DNA of 64,000 nt from Catellatospora sp. IY07-71 (GCF_018326265.1 NZ_AP023360.1:1665501-1729500); one strand, 5' to 3'; positions 1 to 9,251 are shown, numbered from the stretch's first letter. Program-made: numbers and translations. Notes: a model not told the origin generated them from the sequence alone.

Positions 1-51
1 GAAGGTGCCCTTCTTAACGTTCCGGCCGGTGGTGCTCCGGCGGAACGCCGG

Positions 52-255
52 TCAGAGGGCGCGCGCGATCTCGGCGAGCACGTCCGACGGGACCTCGACG
101 ACCGTCTCGTGGTCGGGGATGTCGAGCTGGCGCAGGGCGTCGGGATCGGTGACCCGCCAGCCCTGTACGACGAAGGTGTCCCGGTCGGTGCGGTAGAGCG
201 ACGGGCAGTTTGTGTCGCCGGACAGCACCGTCTTGCGGATGAAGGTCAGCTGCAC
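52..255 (-). CDS. small conserved hypothetical protein (67 aa)
   Basis: A 67-residue soluble protein starting at a GTG. It resembles a small actinobacterial family of unknown function characterised by an N-terminal MQLTFIRK stretch, a CPSLYRTDRDTFVVQGW core and a PDHETVVEVP tail. No signal peptide, membrane segment or catalytic motif is visible. In other actinomycetes I associate such proteins with DNA-binding regulator neighbourhoods (recall, not checked). The 51 bases to its right in the window carry nothing I recognise. Function unknown. Confidence 0.65.
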   Translation of the reverse strand: MQLTFIRKTVLSGDTNCPSLYRTDRDTFVVQGWRVTDPDALRQLDIPDHETVVEVPSDVLAEIARAL

Positions 256-301
256 CCGGTCAGCTTAGCGAAGAAAAGGGACAAATAGCGCACACGGCGC
301 G

Positions 302-1285
302 TCAGCCTCGCCGGACCGCCCACAGCGCCGCCTCGGTGCGCGACGCCGAGCCGGTCTTGCGCAGCAGATTCGACACGTGCACGGCCACCGTCCGGATGGA
401 GATGTCCAGCTCGCGGGCCATCTGCTTGTTCGACATCCCGGCCGCGAGGCAGCCGAGGACCTCCTGCTCGCGCGCGGTCAAATCGGCCGGCTCCGGCGTG
501 GCGGCCGTCCGCAAATGACCCGGCAGCGGCTCGCGCAGCAGGGCCGCCGCGTCCCGCCCGGCCGTCGCGGCCAGCAGCTCGACCAGCCAGTACGGATTGC
601 CCCCGGTGCGCTCGCGGACCGCCGCGGCCAGCTGCGCGGGCACGTCGCCGTGCACCTGCGCGATGATCCCGGCGATCTCGGCCGTGCCCAGCGGGGGCAG
701 GTGCTGCCGGATCGCGCCGGGCGCGCCGGACAGCCGGGCCAGCGTGCGGGCCACCAGCTCCGGCGAATCCGCCGAGTCGGGCAGCCGGCTGGTGACCAGC
801 AGCAGCGCGGGCAGGCCGGGCGCGGTGGCCAGCTCGCCGATCAGATTCAGGCTGGCCGGGTCGAGCGCGTGCAGGTCCTCCACGACGAGCACCGCGGGAC
901 CGGTGCCGACCAGTGCGCGGACCGTCCGCACGGCCAGCCGCAGCAGCGCCTCGGGCGCGTAGCGCTCGTTCGGCGCGTGCGGATCCTGCGCCAGCCAGGC
1001 CAGACCTCCGGCGGGCACCGGCAGGTCGTGGGTGTCGCGGCCGCTGAGCACGGCGGCCAGCCAGTCGTACGGCGCGGGCGAGTGCAGCCGCGCCGCGCCG
1101 GACAGCACCACCGCCGGGGCCGGTGAGAAGGCCGCCACGGCGCTGGCCGCCAGCCGGGACTTGCCGATGCCGGCCGCGCCCGTGATGAGGACGACGTCGG
1201 GGCGGCCGCCGGAGCGCGGCCCGGACCAGCGAAGCAGCAGCTCCTGCCGCTCCGCCTCACGCCCCACCATCGACACCGCGGTCAC
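302..1285 (-). CDS. short ATPase-LuxR transcriptional regulator
   Basis: A 327-residue regulator with an N-terminal AAA-type ATPase and a C-terminal LuxR helix-turn-helix. The Walker A motif GAAGIGKS lies near residue 37 and Walker B (VLVVEDLHALD) near 130. The last 65 residues hold the LuxR signature LTAREQEVLGCLAAGMSNKQMARELDIS. The family (LAL regulators) usually has about 900 residues with a long TPR-like middle; this one goes almost directly from ATPase to HTH, so it is a compact form rather than a broken one. GTG start at 1285 is preceded by AAGGTG at suitable spacing; ATG 1270 is an alternative. It is transcribed away from the PP2C gene. Targets unknown. Confidence 0.85.
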   Translation of the reverse strand: MTAVSMVGREAERQELLLRWSGPRSGGRPDVVLITGAAGIGKSRLAASAVAAFSPAPAVVLSGAARLHSPAPYDWLAAVLSGRDTHDLPVPAGGLAWLAQDPHAPNERYAPEALLRLAVRTVRALVGTGPAVLVVEDLHALDPASLNLIGELATAPGLPALLLVTSRLPDSADSPELVARTLARLSGAPGAIRQHLPPLGTAEIAGIIAQVHGDVPAQLAAAVRERTGGNPYWLVELLAATAGRDAAALLREPLPGHLRTAATPEPADLTAREQEVLGCLAAGMSNKQMARELDISIRTVAVHVSNLLRKTGSASRTEAALWAVRRG

Positions 1286-1506
1286 CGCTTCACCTTACGT
1301 ACCAGGCGCACGGCGCGGCGCACGCCGGTGAGCGGCCGTGCGCCAGGCCACGGTCGCCGCGCGGTCGGAGATCCGTACCGTTTACCGGGTCCACTCGGCC
1401 CGTCCACGCCGCTGATCAGGGTCGCAGCGGTGGCGACGCGCGGGCGGGGCAGGATACGTACAACTGCTTAAAGACAAACGGCCCTCTTATAGGCAGGCTA
1501 TGGGGC
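1286..1506. promoter_or_regulatory. divergent promoter region between LuxR regulator and PP2C gene
   Basis: This 221-base divergent intergenic stretch must hold the promoters of both flanking genes. An AT-richer patch around 1460-1495 (TTAAAGACAAAC, then CTTATAGGC) lies just ahead of the PP2C start and is the likeliest promoter for it. No convincing operator palindrome is seen. Confidence 0.4.
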
Positions 1507-2226
1507 ATGACCGTGATCCTGCACGCCGTCGCCCGCACCGACGTCGGCCTCGTCCGCGAGAACAACGAGGACTCGGCCTACGCGGGCAGGCGGTTCGTGG
1601 CGGTGGCCGACGGGGTCGGCGGCTCGCCGTCCGGCGAGGTGGCCAGCCAGATCCTGATCGAGTCGCTGTCCCCGCTGGAGCAGGATCCGGCCGAGAACGG
1701 CGCGGACGCGCTGCTGGCGACGCTCGCGGTGGCCAACGGCCGGATCCGCGCCGCGATCGACGCCGACCCGGCCAGCGACGGCATGGGCACCACGCTGACC
1801 GCGCTGCTGCTCGGACCGGACCACGCCACGCTGCTGCACGTCGGCGACTCGCGCGCCTACCTGCTGCGGGAGGGGCGGCTCAGCCAGCTGACCGTCGACG
1901 ACACCCTGGTCCAGGCGATGGTCGAGCGCGGGCTGCTCAGCCCGGAGGAGGCGCGTCACCACCCGCACCGGTCGATCATCACGCAGGCGGTGCAGGGCCG
2001 GGAGTTCACGCCGACGGTGATGGCGCTGGTGCTGGCCCCCGGTGACCGGTTGCTGCTGTGCAGTGACGGGTTGTCCGACATCGTGGCGGATGAGGCGATC
2101 GCGGAGGCGTTGGCCGCCCCGGTGGACCCCGGCGCATGCGCCGACCAGCTGATCAAGCGAGCGCTCACGGCCGGTGCGCCGGACAATGTGACCGTGGTCG
2201 TGGCCGATGTCACAGCCGAGGGTTAA
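1507..2226 (+). CDS. PP2C-family serine/threonine protein phosphatase
   Basis: A 239-residue cytosolic metal-dependent Ser/Thr protein phosphatase. Visible PP2C motifs are DVGLVRENNEDS near the N-terminus, VAVADGVGG near residue 36 (the metal-binding DGVGG), GMGTTLTALLL near 94, LLHVGDSRAYLLR near 112, LLLCSDGLSDIV near 182 and APDNVTVVVADV at the end. The length is normal for the single-domain bacterial form, with no membrane segment, so it acts in the cytoplasm, probably reversing Hanks-type kinase phosphorylation. No kinase gene is adjacent. ATG 1507 gives the natural N-terminus. Confidence 0.93.
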   Translation: MTVILHAVARTDVGLVRENNEDSAYAGRRFVAVADGVGGSPSGEVASQILIESLSPLEQDPAENGADALLATLAVANGRIRAAIDADPASDGMGTTLTALLLGPDHATLLHVGDSRAYLLREGRLSQLTVDDTLVQAMVERGLLSPEEARHHPHRSIITQAVQGREFTPTVMALVLAPGDRLLLCSDGLSDIVADEAIAEALAAPVDPGACADQLIKRALTAGAPDNVTVVVADVTAEG

Positions 2227-2236
2227 CTGAGCGCAG

Positions 2237-2274
2237 CCGCCCGCTGTCGTCCTGTGTCGTGGGACGGCGGGCGG
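2237..2274 (+). terminator. hairpin terminator after PP2C gene
   Basis: An imperfect inverted repeat (left arm CCGCCCGC..CGTCC at 2237-2252, right arm GGGACG..CGGGCGG at 2261-2274) starts 11 bases after the PP2C stop. There is no U-tract, as is common in high-G+C actinomycetes. Confidence 0.6.
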
Positions 2275-2445
2275 TTGAACGGCGGTTGAACAGGCTCTCT
2301 AGCCGCTGCTAACATTCCCGGGTCCGGTCCACCCCTCGCAGTCTGTACGGCCACACCCCAATTCCGCCGGTTCACGGCGGGTTCTCCGCGGGCCCGGGTG
2401 GCCCTGCCATGGCCGTCGGCTGCTCCACCGCTCGGAGCCTCACCA

Positions 2446-3921
2446 ATGATCGACGGGGATCGTCTGACCACTGTCGCTGTCATCCTTGCGGGTGGGACCG
2501 GCGAGCGCATCGGCCTGAAGCTGCCCAAGCAGCTCATCAAGGTCGCCGGCAAACCGGTGCTGCGGCACACGCTGGAGACGTTCGTCGCCACCGACCGCAT
2601 CGCCGAGATCATCATTTTGATGACCCCGAACTTCGTCGAGGACGTCGAGAAGATCGTCGCCGACCTCGGCTCCGACAAGCCGATCACCGTGCTCGCCGGC
2701 GGCTCGACCCGCAGCGAGACCACGATGAAGGCCATCGCCGCGCTGGACGGCCGCGAGTGCAACATCCTGCTGCACGACGCGGTGCGCCCGCTGGTGGACC
2801 AGCGCATCATCGGCGACTGCGTGACCGCGCTGGGCAGGCACGAGGCGATCGACGTGGCCATCCCGTCGGCCGACACGATCATCGTGACGGAGCCGGCCGA
2901 GGGCGGCGAGATCATCAGCGACATCCCGGACCGCGCCAAGCTCCGCCGCGGCCAGACCCCGCAGGGCTTCCGGCTCTCGGTGCTGCGCCGGGCGTACGAG
3001 CTGGCCATGCAGGACCCGGACTTCAAGGCCACGGACGACTGCGGCGTGGTCCGGCGCTACCTGCCCGAGGTGCCGATCTACGTGGTGCACGGCAGCGAGC
3101 AGAACATGAAGATCACGCACCCGGTCGATATCTACCTGGCCGACCGGCTGTTCCAGCTCGGCTCCCACCTCGCGCCGGTGCAGCCGACCCGCGAGGCGTA
3201 CGAGGCGGGCATCGCCGGGCGCACCGCGGTGGTGCTGGGCGGCAGCTACGGCATCGGCGGCGAGACGGCCGACCTGCTGGAGTCGTACGGCGCGAAGGTC
3301 TACCGGTTCAGCCGGAGCCTGACCGGCACCCACCTGGAGAACCCGGCGCACGTCAAGGCCGCGCTCGCGCAGGCGTACGCGGAGACGGGCCGGATCGACT
3401 TCATCGTGAACACGGCCGGTGTCCTGCACATCGGCAAGATCGACGAGGTGGACGAGTCGATCATCGACGAGACGGTCCGGGTCAACTACCTCGGCCCCGT
3501 CGTGCTGGCCCGCGAGTCGCTGCGGTACCTGCGCGAGACCCAGGGTTCGCTGCTGTTCTACACGTCCAGCTCGTACACCCGCGGCCGCGCGGACTACTCG
3601 CTCTACTCCTCCACCAAGGCCGCGATCGTCAACCTGACGCAGGCGCTGGCCGACGAGTGGTCCGACCACGGCGTGCGGGTCAACTGCATCAACCCGGAGC
3701 GCACCCGCACCCCGATGCGCACCAAGGCCTTCGGCGACGAGCCCGAGAACTCGCTGCTCGACGCCGGCACGGTCGCGCTCACCTCGGTCGACGTGCTGAT
3801 CTCCAGCTGGACCGGCCACATCATCGACGTCCGGCAGGGCGAGCGCAGCGCCGGCCCGGTGGACCCGTACACCTTCCTCGCCGAGGACATGGAAACCCCC
3901 TCCGAGGGTTCCCGCTGGTAG
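2446..3921 (+). CDS. bifunctional cytidylyltransferase / SDR oxidoreductase (polyol-phosphate CDP activation)
   Basis: A fusion of an IspD/TarI-type nucleotidyltransferase (about residues 1-235) and a short-chain dehydrogenase (about 245-490). The first half carries VILAGGTGERIG, PKQL and LLHDAVRPLV, typical of CTP-binding cytidylyltransferases. The second has a Rossmann GGSYGIGG and the catalytic YSLYSSTK (YxxxK). This architecture is that of CDP-ribitol synthases (reduction of ribulose 5-phosphate, then CMP transfer), so a CDP-polyol for a wall polymer is the likely product; an isoprenoid IspD role is less likely given the fusion and the TagF-like neighbour. ATG 2446 is preferred over GTG 2398 because GGAG sits 8 bases before it. 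Confidence 0.85.
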   Translation: MIDGDRLTTVAVILAGGTGERIGLKLPKQLIKVAGKPVLRHTLETFVATDRIAEIIILMTPNFVEDVEKIVADLGSDKPITVLAGGSTRSETTMKAIAALDGRECNILLHDAVRPLVDQRIIGDCVTALGRHEAIDVAIPSADTIIVTEPAEGGEIISDIPDRAKLRRGQTPQGFRLSVLRRAYELAMQDPDFKATDDCGVVRRYLPEVPIYVVHGSEQNMKITHPVDIYLADRLFQLGSHLAPVQPTREAYEAGIAGRTAVVLGGSYGIGGETADLLESYGAKVYRFSRSLTGTHLENPAHVKAALAQAYAETGRIDFIVNTAGVLHIGKIDEVDESIIDETVRVNYLGPVVLARESLRYLRETQGSLLFYTSSSYTRGRADYSLYSSTKAAIVNLTQALADEWSDHGVRVNCINPERTRTPMRTKAFGDEPENSLLDAGTVALTSVDVLISSWTGHIIDVRQGERSAGPVDPYTFLAEDMETPSEGSRW

Positions 3922-4009
3922 TGAGCAGCGCCGTCCGGCCCGCGCCGGACGGCGTCCTGCCGTACCCGGTCACCTCCCGCGCAGGCACAACCGCGAAAGG
4001 ATGCACTTG

Positions 4010-5749
4010 ATGGTCAGCGATGTCCGGCGCGTGCTCGGCTCGAACCTCCCCGGAATCGCCCTCACCGGCCTCATGCTCGTCTCGATTCCGCTCGCGCTGG
4101 CCACCGCCGCCGTGGGCTGGGCCGCGCTCACCGCGCTGGTGGTGGCCGCGGGGCAGTTCGCCGAGTGGTACACCCGGCGCGACGAGTTCGACAAGCTGCA
4201 CCGGGTGCTGGCGCGGGCCTCGTTCGACGTGCACCTGCGCAGCGCGCTGCGCACCGCGGCGATGCCGGTGCTGCTGCTGGGCCTGGCCGAGTCGGCCCCG
4301 CTGGTCATCGCGACCTGGTGTGCCTGGCTGCTGTGGCTGATGGTCTCCGCGATCGGCCTGCTCACCGCGGCCCGCGAGCTGAACCAGGCGGGTGCCGCCG
4401 CGCGCGGCATCGGCGTCAAGGCGCTGGAGCCGCGGGTCGGCTCCGACCCGACCTCGGGCAACTGGCCGCACACCGCGGCGGTGCTGGTGCTCGCGGCGCT
4501 GGCGCAGTGGTCGGCCGAGGCGGCCTGGCTGGGCGCGGCCGGCATCACCGCGGTCTCCGCGGTCTACCTCTACTCCCTGGCCCGGCGCATCCAGCGCACG
4601 CTGCGGCTGTCCGGCACCCGCCGGATGAAGGCGATCAACAAGGCGCTGCGCGAGTACCGGCCCGAGGTCGTGCTCTACGCGGGCGGCCAGGCCAGCACCG
4701 GTTACCAGAGCAACGTGTGGCTGCCCACGCTGGACGGGCTCGACCAGCGGGTGCTGGTGATCTTCCAGAACCCGGCCCTGTGGAACGAGCTGAAGCCCAG
4801 CAAGACCCCGGTCATCTGCGTGCAGAAGGCCGCCGAGTACCTGACGCTCGACGTGTCGTCGGTGAAGCTGGTCATGTTCCCCGGCAACAACGGCAACAAC
4901 ATCAACCTGCTGCGGCTGCCGCACCTGCGCACCACCTTCGTCGGCCATGGCGACAGCGACAAGCTGGCCAGCGTCAACCCCTTCACCAAGGTGTACGACG
5001 AGATCTGGGTCGCCGGTCAGGCGGGCCAGGACCGGTACGCCACCGCCGGGGTCCCCATCCCGGCCGACCACTTCGTGCACGTGGGCCGGCCGCAGCTCAC
5101 CCAGCTCGCGCAGAAGCTGGCCGCCGCCCCGCCGCGGCAGCGCACCGGCACGCCGACCGTGCTCTACGCGCCGACCTGGGAGGGCTGGACCACCGAGGAG
5201 CACCACACCTCGCTGGTGCGCTGCGGTGTCCAGATCGTCAAGGCGCTGCAGGCGGCGAAGCCCGGGGTGCGGATCATCTTCCGGCCGCACCCGCTGACCG
5301 GCACCCGCAGCCCGGCCGCCGCCGCGGCGCTCAAGGCCGTGATCGACCTGCTGCCCGAGTCGGACATCTCCTACCCGGGCCAGGGCGAGCTGTACGACTG
5401 CTTCGCCGAGGCCGACCTGATGATCACCGACGTGTCCAGCGTGGTCTCGGACTTCCTGTTCACCGACAAGCCGTATTCGGTGGTCAACACCAGCGGGCTC
5501 AGCGACGAGGACTTCGTCGCGGAGAACCCGAGCATCTCCGCGTCGTACCTGATCGACGGCAACCTCAACGGCCTGGCCGCCGCCCTGGACGCGGCGCGCG
5601 CCGACGAGTTCGACGTGCTCGCCGCGAAGCGGCACGCGCTGCGCACCTACATCCTCGGGCCGACCGGTTCGGACGAGCCGTTCCAGAAGGCCGTCGACCA
5701 GGCCATCGCCATCAACGACCTGAAAGAGAAGAAGCGAGTCACCGTATGA
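4010..5749 (+). CDS. CDP-polyol phosphotransferase, TagF/TagB-like wall-polymer polymerase
   Basis: A 579-residue protein with hydrophobic segments in the first 190 residues and a C-terminal CDP-glycerol:polyglycerophosphate glycerophosphotransferase domain (about 205-560). Family hallmarks include YDEIWVAG, HVGRPQL, VLYAPTWEGW, IIFRPHP (catalytic His region) and DLMITDVSSVVSDFLFTDKP. It should transfer polyol phosphate from a CDP-polyol to a membrane-bound acceptor on the cytoplasmic face. The upstream fusion enzyme could make the CDP substrate. The start is set at ATG 4010 because the AAGGA site is correctly spaced for it and overlaps the alternative ATG 4001. Its stop overlaps the next start (ATGA), so the two are translationally coupled. 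Confidence 0.85.
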   Translation: MVSDVRRVLGSNLPGIALTGLMLVSIPLALATAAVGWAALTALVVAAGQFAEWYTRRDEFDKLHRVLARASFDVHLRSALRTAAMPVLLLGLAESAPLVIATWCAWLLWLMVSAIGLLTAARELNQAGAAARGIGVKALEPRVGSDPTSGNWPHTAAVLVLAALAQWSAEAAWLGAAGITAVSAVYLYSLARRIQRTLRLSGTRRMKAINKALREYRPEVVLYAGGQASTGYQSNVWLPTLDGLDQRVLVIFQNPALWNELKPSKTPVICVQKAAEYLTLDVSSVKLVMFPGNNGNNINLLRLPHLRTTFVGHGDSDKLASVNPFTKVYDEIWVAGQAGQDRYATAGVPIPADHFVHVGRPQLTQLAQKLAAAPPRQRTGTPTVLYAPTWEGWTTEEHHTSLVRCGVQIVKALQAAKPGVRIIFRPHPLTGTRSPAAAAALKAVIDLLPESDISYPGQGELYDCFAEADLMITDVSSVVSDFLFTDKPYSVVNTSGLSDEDFVAENPSISASYLIDGNLNGLAAALDAARADEFDVLAAKRHALRTYILGPTGSDEPFQKAVDQAIAINDLKEKKRVTV

Positions 5750-7782
5750 GAGAGCGCCTCGGGCGGCTCCTGGCGGGCGCACCGGTGGCCCTCACGGACG
5801 CGGCCGTCATCTCCTTCGCCGGGTGGACCGTGCTCTACCACCTCGGCTTCTTCGTCTCGGCCCGCCCGTCGATCCTCTTCTGGACGTGGCTGGTGCTGAC
5901 CGTCGCCGGGACGGCGTTCAGCCTGCGCCGCCGGGCCGCGGCAGCCGCCGCGCCGGTGGCCGGGGACGCTCCGGCCGCCGAGCAGCCGGGTGCGGCGGGC
6001 GGCGCCGCCGCGCGCCGCCCGCTGCTGCTGAAGGTCGCCCTGGTCGCGGCCGCGGGCGCGGCGGTGCTGGTCGCGTACCTCACCTCCGGCTGGTCCTGGT
6101 GGCTGGCGATCGCGCTGGGCCTGGTCGCCTGCGCCGCCACGCTGACCGCGACCGGCTTCTCGCCCCGCCCGGCCGCGCCGAGCACCACCACCCCGCTGCA
6201 GGGCGCGCTGGTGCTGCTGGCCTCGCTGGGCATGGCGGCGATCGCGCTGGTGCTCAACCGCAACTCGCAGGACGACGTCTTCTACGTCGGCAAGTCGGTG
6301 TGGATCGCCGAGCACGACCTGATCCCGCTGCGCGACTTCCTCTTCACCGACCAGGTGCTGCCGGGCCTGTCCTCGCAGCCGCCGATCTCGTCGTTCGAGG
6401 CGTTCGCCGGGGCCATGGGCGCGGCCACCGGCCTGCACGCCTCCTCGGCGACCTGGTTCGTGCTGCTGCCCGTGCTGGCGATCGTCGCGTCGCTGGCGCT
6501 GTGGCGGCTGGCCCACCGCTGGGCCCCGCGCCGACCGCTGCTGGTGTTCGGCATCGGCCTGGCGTACCTGCTGCTGGTGGCGGGTGAGGACGCGGCCCTG
6601 GGCACGTTCCACCTCCGCCTGGCCGAGGGCAAGGGCATGTTCGTCTCGGCGATGATCCCGCTGGCCTGGGTGTACCTCACGGATCTGGTGGAGCACCGGG
6701 CGCGGCGCTCGCTGTGGCTGCTGGTCGCGCTGTCGATCGCCTCGGTGGGCCTGTCCACCGTCTCCGTCATGCTGCTGCCGGTGATGGCCGGGGCGGCCTG
6801 GGTGATCCTGCTGCTGATGCGCCGGGTCCGCGACGCGTTCGCGTCCGCGCTGGCGCTGACCGTCTACCCGGTCGCCGTCACGGTCGCGTTCCGGCTCTGG
6901 CTGGGCGGCATGACCGAGGAGATGGCGACCCTCCAGTTCTACGACGCGCGGGGCACGCTGGCCCGTACGGTCCTGGTCGGGGTGATCGGGCTGATCAGCG
7001 CGTTCGCGCTGTGGGCCGGGGCGCTGTTCGTGCGCGACGGCGTGCCGCGGCTGCTCACCGCCGGTGCCGTCACCACGCTGACCGTGCTGCTGATCCCCGG
7101 GGCCATCGAGGCCATCCACGGCTTCACCGGCCTGGGCCCGGTGCTGTGGCGCCTGCCCTGGATCGTGCCGTTCCCGGTCCTGATCGGCATGTACGTCGCG
7201 CTGCCGTGGGAACGGTGGCTGCGGCTGGAGGCGCGGGGCGGCCTGGCGCCGCAGGCGATCCCGGTGGCGGTGGCCGCCGCGCTGGTCGGGGTGCTGGTGT
7301 TCGCCGGCACTCCGATGTGGAGCAGCAAGAGCCACGTCTTCGTCGACCGGGCCACCGCGCTGCGCATCCCGGTGCCCGCCTGGAAGATCCCGGTGGGCCG
7401 CAAGGTGGCCGCGTTCTGGATCCGCGACCTGGACCGTCCCGCCGGTTACCTGCTGGCGCCCAGCATCGTGATGCGGGCCATGCCGATGGTCACCAGCAGG
7501 GTCCCGGTGGTCATGGCCCGCGACGGCTACCTCATCGAGTACGGCTGGGAGAGCGAGTTCGCGCTGGACCGCCGCAAGCTGAGCGCCTGGGCCGACGGGA
7601 ACTCCGACGCTTCCGCGGCCGAGCTCACCGCGGCGATGAAGCGGGTCGGCGTGGGCACGGTCTGCGTCTGGGACAGCAACGACAAGGCGATGGCGATGGC
7701 GCCGGAGCTGGGCCTGACCGAGCTGGCGTCCCGTCCGGACCCGAACGGCATGGTCTGCTACACGGCGGCTCCCGCCGCCTGA
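5746..7782 (+). CDS. polytopic membrane protein of unknown function (wall-polymer operon)
   Basis: A 678-residue integral membrane protein with roughly 12-14 hydrophobic segments between residues 15 and 540 and a soluble C-terminal part of about 140 residues. The pattern of many helices with a DVFYVGKSVWIAEHDLIPLRDF loop after the fourth or fifth segment recalls GT-C-type glycosyltransferases, but I cannot identify a catalytic motif with confidence. It overlaps the polymerase gene by four bases (ATGA) and ends the operon at a strong terminator, so a role in wall polymer glycosylation or export is plausible inference. An open frame continues upstream of ATG 5746, but that part only shadows the polymerase gene. 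Confidence 0.75.
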   Translation: MRERLGRLLAGAPVALTDAAVISFAGWTVLYHLGFFVSARPSILFWTWLVLTVAGTAFSLRRRAAAAAAPVAGDAPAAEQPGAAGGAAARRPLLLKVALVAAAGAAVLVAYLTSGWSWWLAIALGLVACAATLTATGFSPRPAAPSTTTPLQGALVLLASLGMAAIALVLNRNSQDDVFYVGKSVWIAEHDLIPLRDFLFTDQVLPGLSSQPPISSFEAFAGAMGAATGLHASSATWFVLLPVLAIVASLALWRLAHRWAPRRPLLVFGIGLAYLLLVAGEDAALGTFHLRLAEGKGMFVSAMIPLAWVYLTDLVEHRARRSLWLLVALSIASVGLSTVSVMLLPVMAGAAWVILLLMRRVRDAFASALALTVYPVAVTVAFRLWLGGMTEEMATLQFYDARGTLARTVLVGVIGLISAFALWAGALFVRDGVPRLLTAGAVTTLTVLLIPGAIEAIHGFTGLGPVLWRLPWIVPFPVLIGMYVALPWERWLRLEARGGLAPQAIPVAVAAALVGVLVFAGTPMWSSKSHVFVDRATALRIPVPAWKIPVGRKVAAFWIRDLDRPAGYLLAPSIVMRAMPMVTSRVPVVMARDGYLIEYGWESEFALDRRKLSAWADGNSDASAAELTAAMKRVGVGTVCVWDSNDKAMAMAPELGLTELASRPDPNGMVCYTAAPAA

Positions 7783-7791
7783 ACGACGACC

Positions 7792-7852
7792 CCGCAGGGG
7801 CCGGACCGGGAAACGAGCAAGCCGCTCGCGGACCGTGGTCCGGCCCCTGCGG
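7792..7852 (+). terminator. strong hairpin terminator of the wall-polymer operon
   Basis: Perfect 16-base arms CCGCAGGGGCCGGACC (7792-7807) and GGTCCGGCCCCTGCGG (7837-7852) lie directly after the membrane-protein stop codon. The loop is long (29 bases) and may form a small inner stem. Confidence 0.8.
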
Positions 7853-7909
7853 TGTGCACGGACCCTGTCGGCCTGCCTCATCCGCCCGGTGCGTCCGCAG
7901 CGCATCGAC

Positions 7910-7970
7910 GGCTGATTGTCGCCTCAGCGGGCGCACCTTAAGCTGGCGCGGCCCACGCGCATGATCGCGA
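7910..7970 (+). promoter_or_regulatory. duplicated upstream block of secreted paralogue A
   Basis: A block of about 60 bases beginning GGCTGATTGTC and containing a 28-base run (7942-7969) that is identical to 9284-9311 upstream of paralogue B. It sits 30-90 bases before the start codon and probably contains the shared promoter. Confidence 0.6.
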
Positions 7971-8000
7971 TCACGGGCCTTGTCGTCAACGGGGAGAACG

Positions 8001-9077
8001 ATGCGAACCATGCTGCAACGAGGCCTGCTCGGCCTCGCCGTCGTGGCGGCGACCGCCGCGACCGGCCTGCCCGCCCACGCCGACACCACGCCGCCGACCC
8101 GGTTCACCTTCGCCGGCGAAGGCTGGAGCGCCGTCTCCGGCGCGCAGGCGTACGCCTACACCAGCACCACCGCGGGCACCGCCATCACCGTCACGTCGAG
8201 CGAGTCCCACGTGCGGGTGCAGACCACGGGTGGCAACGAGATGACGCCGTCGGGGCAGGTCCCTGGCAAGGATTCCTGGGACCTGTCCGTGGCGGTGCCA
8301 CCGGGTAAGACTCTCGCGGTCGGCACCTACACCGCGAAGAACGAGTTGCCGAGGACGGGCGCCTACCTGTCCTTCTGGGGCAATCACCGTGCCTGCGCCA
8401 CCGAGTACGGCAGTTTCACCATCCACGAGCTGGAACTTGTCGGAACCACCGTGACCAGGATCAACCTGACGTTCGAGCAGAACTGCCAGGTGACGGTGCC
8501 GACCCGGGGCCGGGTGCTGTTCGGCGTGCCGGACCTGACCGCGCTGCCCAGGCCGATCGCGGAGGCGGCGGCGGTCACGGTGGAGCAGAACGTCGAGCTG
8601 ATCCAGTGGATCCCCGCCCGCTCCCTGAGCAAGGTCCGGGTCCCCCGGGTCAAGGCCGTCGGCAGGGGCACGCTGACCTGCCCCGGCGGGGGGTACACGA
8701 TGAACATCGCGCTGATCCAGCCGCAGGAGCCCGCAGGGGTCTCCAGCTCGGTCCAGCTGACGGGCCAGTGCACCGGGACGCCGCAGCCGTGGAGTGGGAC
8801 GTTCAACGTCGAGGGCACCGGGACGTTCGAGGCCGGGGCGGCACGGATCCACGTCAGGCTGATCGCGGACGCGTACACGTACTACTTCTTCGAACGCGCG
8901 CCGCAGTTGGTCATCGCCCAGCCGGTGGTACTCGGCACGCCGGTGCGCCTCAACGGCGAGGTCGCGCCGTCCACCGGCACAAGCGTCACCGGCGGGCCGC
9001 TCGATGCGGTGCGCCCCAGCGGTGTCCGGCAGCCGAGTGCCCCGAGGTCGAGCCCCGGCCGTACCCGAACGGCATGA
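8001..9077 (+). CDS. secreted protein, paralogue A of a tandem family
   Basis: A 358-residue protein with a Sec signal peptide (MRTMLQRGLLGLAVVAATAATGLPAHA, cleavage after AHA). Its mature part has no domain I recognise. It shares with the next two genes a fixed series of motifs: FTFxG near the mature N-terminus, YxYTSTTAG, LAVGTY, a Cys-containing GNHRACATEYGSFTIHELEL, LTFEQNC, an xWIPxRSxxKxRVPR segment and a TGxCTGTPxPW pair of Cys. Conserved cysteines suggest disulfides and an extracellular beta-rich fold. ATG 8001 follows GGGGAG. The C-terminal 30 residues differ from the paralogues and are Ser/Pro/Arg-rich. Confidence 0.8.
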   Translation: MRTMLQRGLLGLAVVAATAATGLPAHADTTPPTRFTFAGEGWSAVSGAQAYAYTSTTAGTAITVTSSESHVRVQTTGGNEMTPSGQVPGKDSWDLSVAVPPGKTLAVGTYTAKNELPRTGAYLSFWGNHRACATEYGSFTIHELELVGTTVTRINLTFEQNCQVTVPTRGRVLFGVPDLTALPRPIAEAAAVTVEQNVELIQWIPARSLSKVRVPRVKAVGRGTLTCPGGGYTMNIALIQPQEPAGVSSSVQLTGQCTGTPQPWSGTFNVEGTGTFEAGAARIHVRLIADAYTYYFFERAPQLVIAQPVVLGTPVRLNGEVAPSTGTSVTGGPLDAVRPSGVRQPSAPRSSPGRTRTA

Positions 9078-9115
9078 ACTGCTGCACGGCAGCGCCGAAG
9101 GCCTGACGAACCTGT

Positions 9116-9138
9116 GTGCAGTTTCCGGGAAACTGCAC
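9116..9138. repeat. palindromic unit, TGCAGTTTC type, copy 1
   Basis: Perfect palindrome with arms GTGCAGTTTCC and GGAAACTGCAC around one base, 39 bases after paralogue A. The same core recurs at 9158-9178, 31371-31397 and 31415-31435. Confidence 0.8.
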
Positions 9139-9157
9139 GAAAGAGCGGCCGAGATCC

Positions 9158-9178
9158 TGCAGTCTCCCGGAAACTGCA
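9158..9178. repeat. palindromic unit, TGCAGTTTC type, copy 2
   Basis: Arms TGCAGTCTCC and GGAAACTGCA, one mismatch to perfect symmetry, 19 bases after copy 1. The pair could act as a transcription terminator or a REP-like element. Confidence 0.7.
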
Positions 9179-9251
9179 CGCCGGGCCGGATCCGCGTGAC
9201 GCGCGGATCCGGCCCGGCGTCGTACGTTGGGACGGTCGGCACCCGTCTGCC

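Noticed and set aside
2440..3819. Antisense 459-codon frame opposite the cytidylyltransferase fusion
   Set aside because: The sense strand encodes a complete two-domain enzyme; the antisense product has no recognisable motif.
4165..5745. In-frame N-terminal extension of the 678-residue membrane protein
   Set aside because: This part only shadows the polymerase gene in another frame; the ATGA overlap at 5746 marks the real start.
7792..7852. CRISPR- or MITE-like repeat
   Set aside because: It is a single long inverted repeat directly after an operon, best explained as a terminator.
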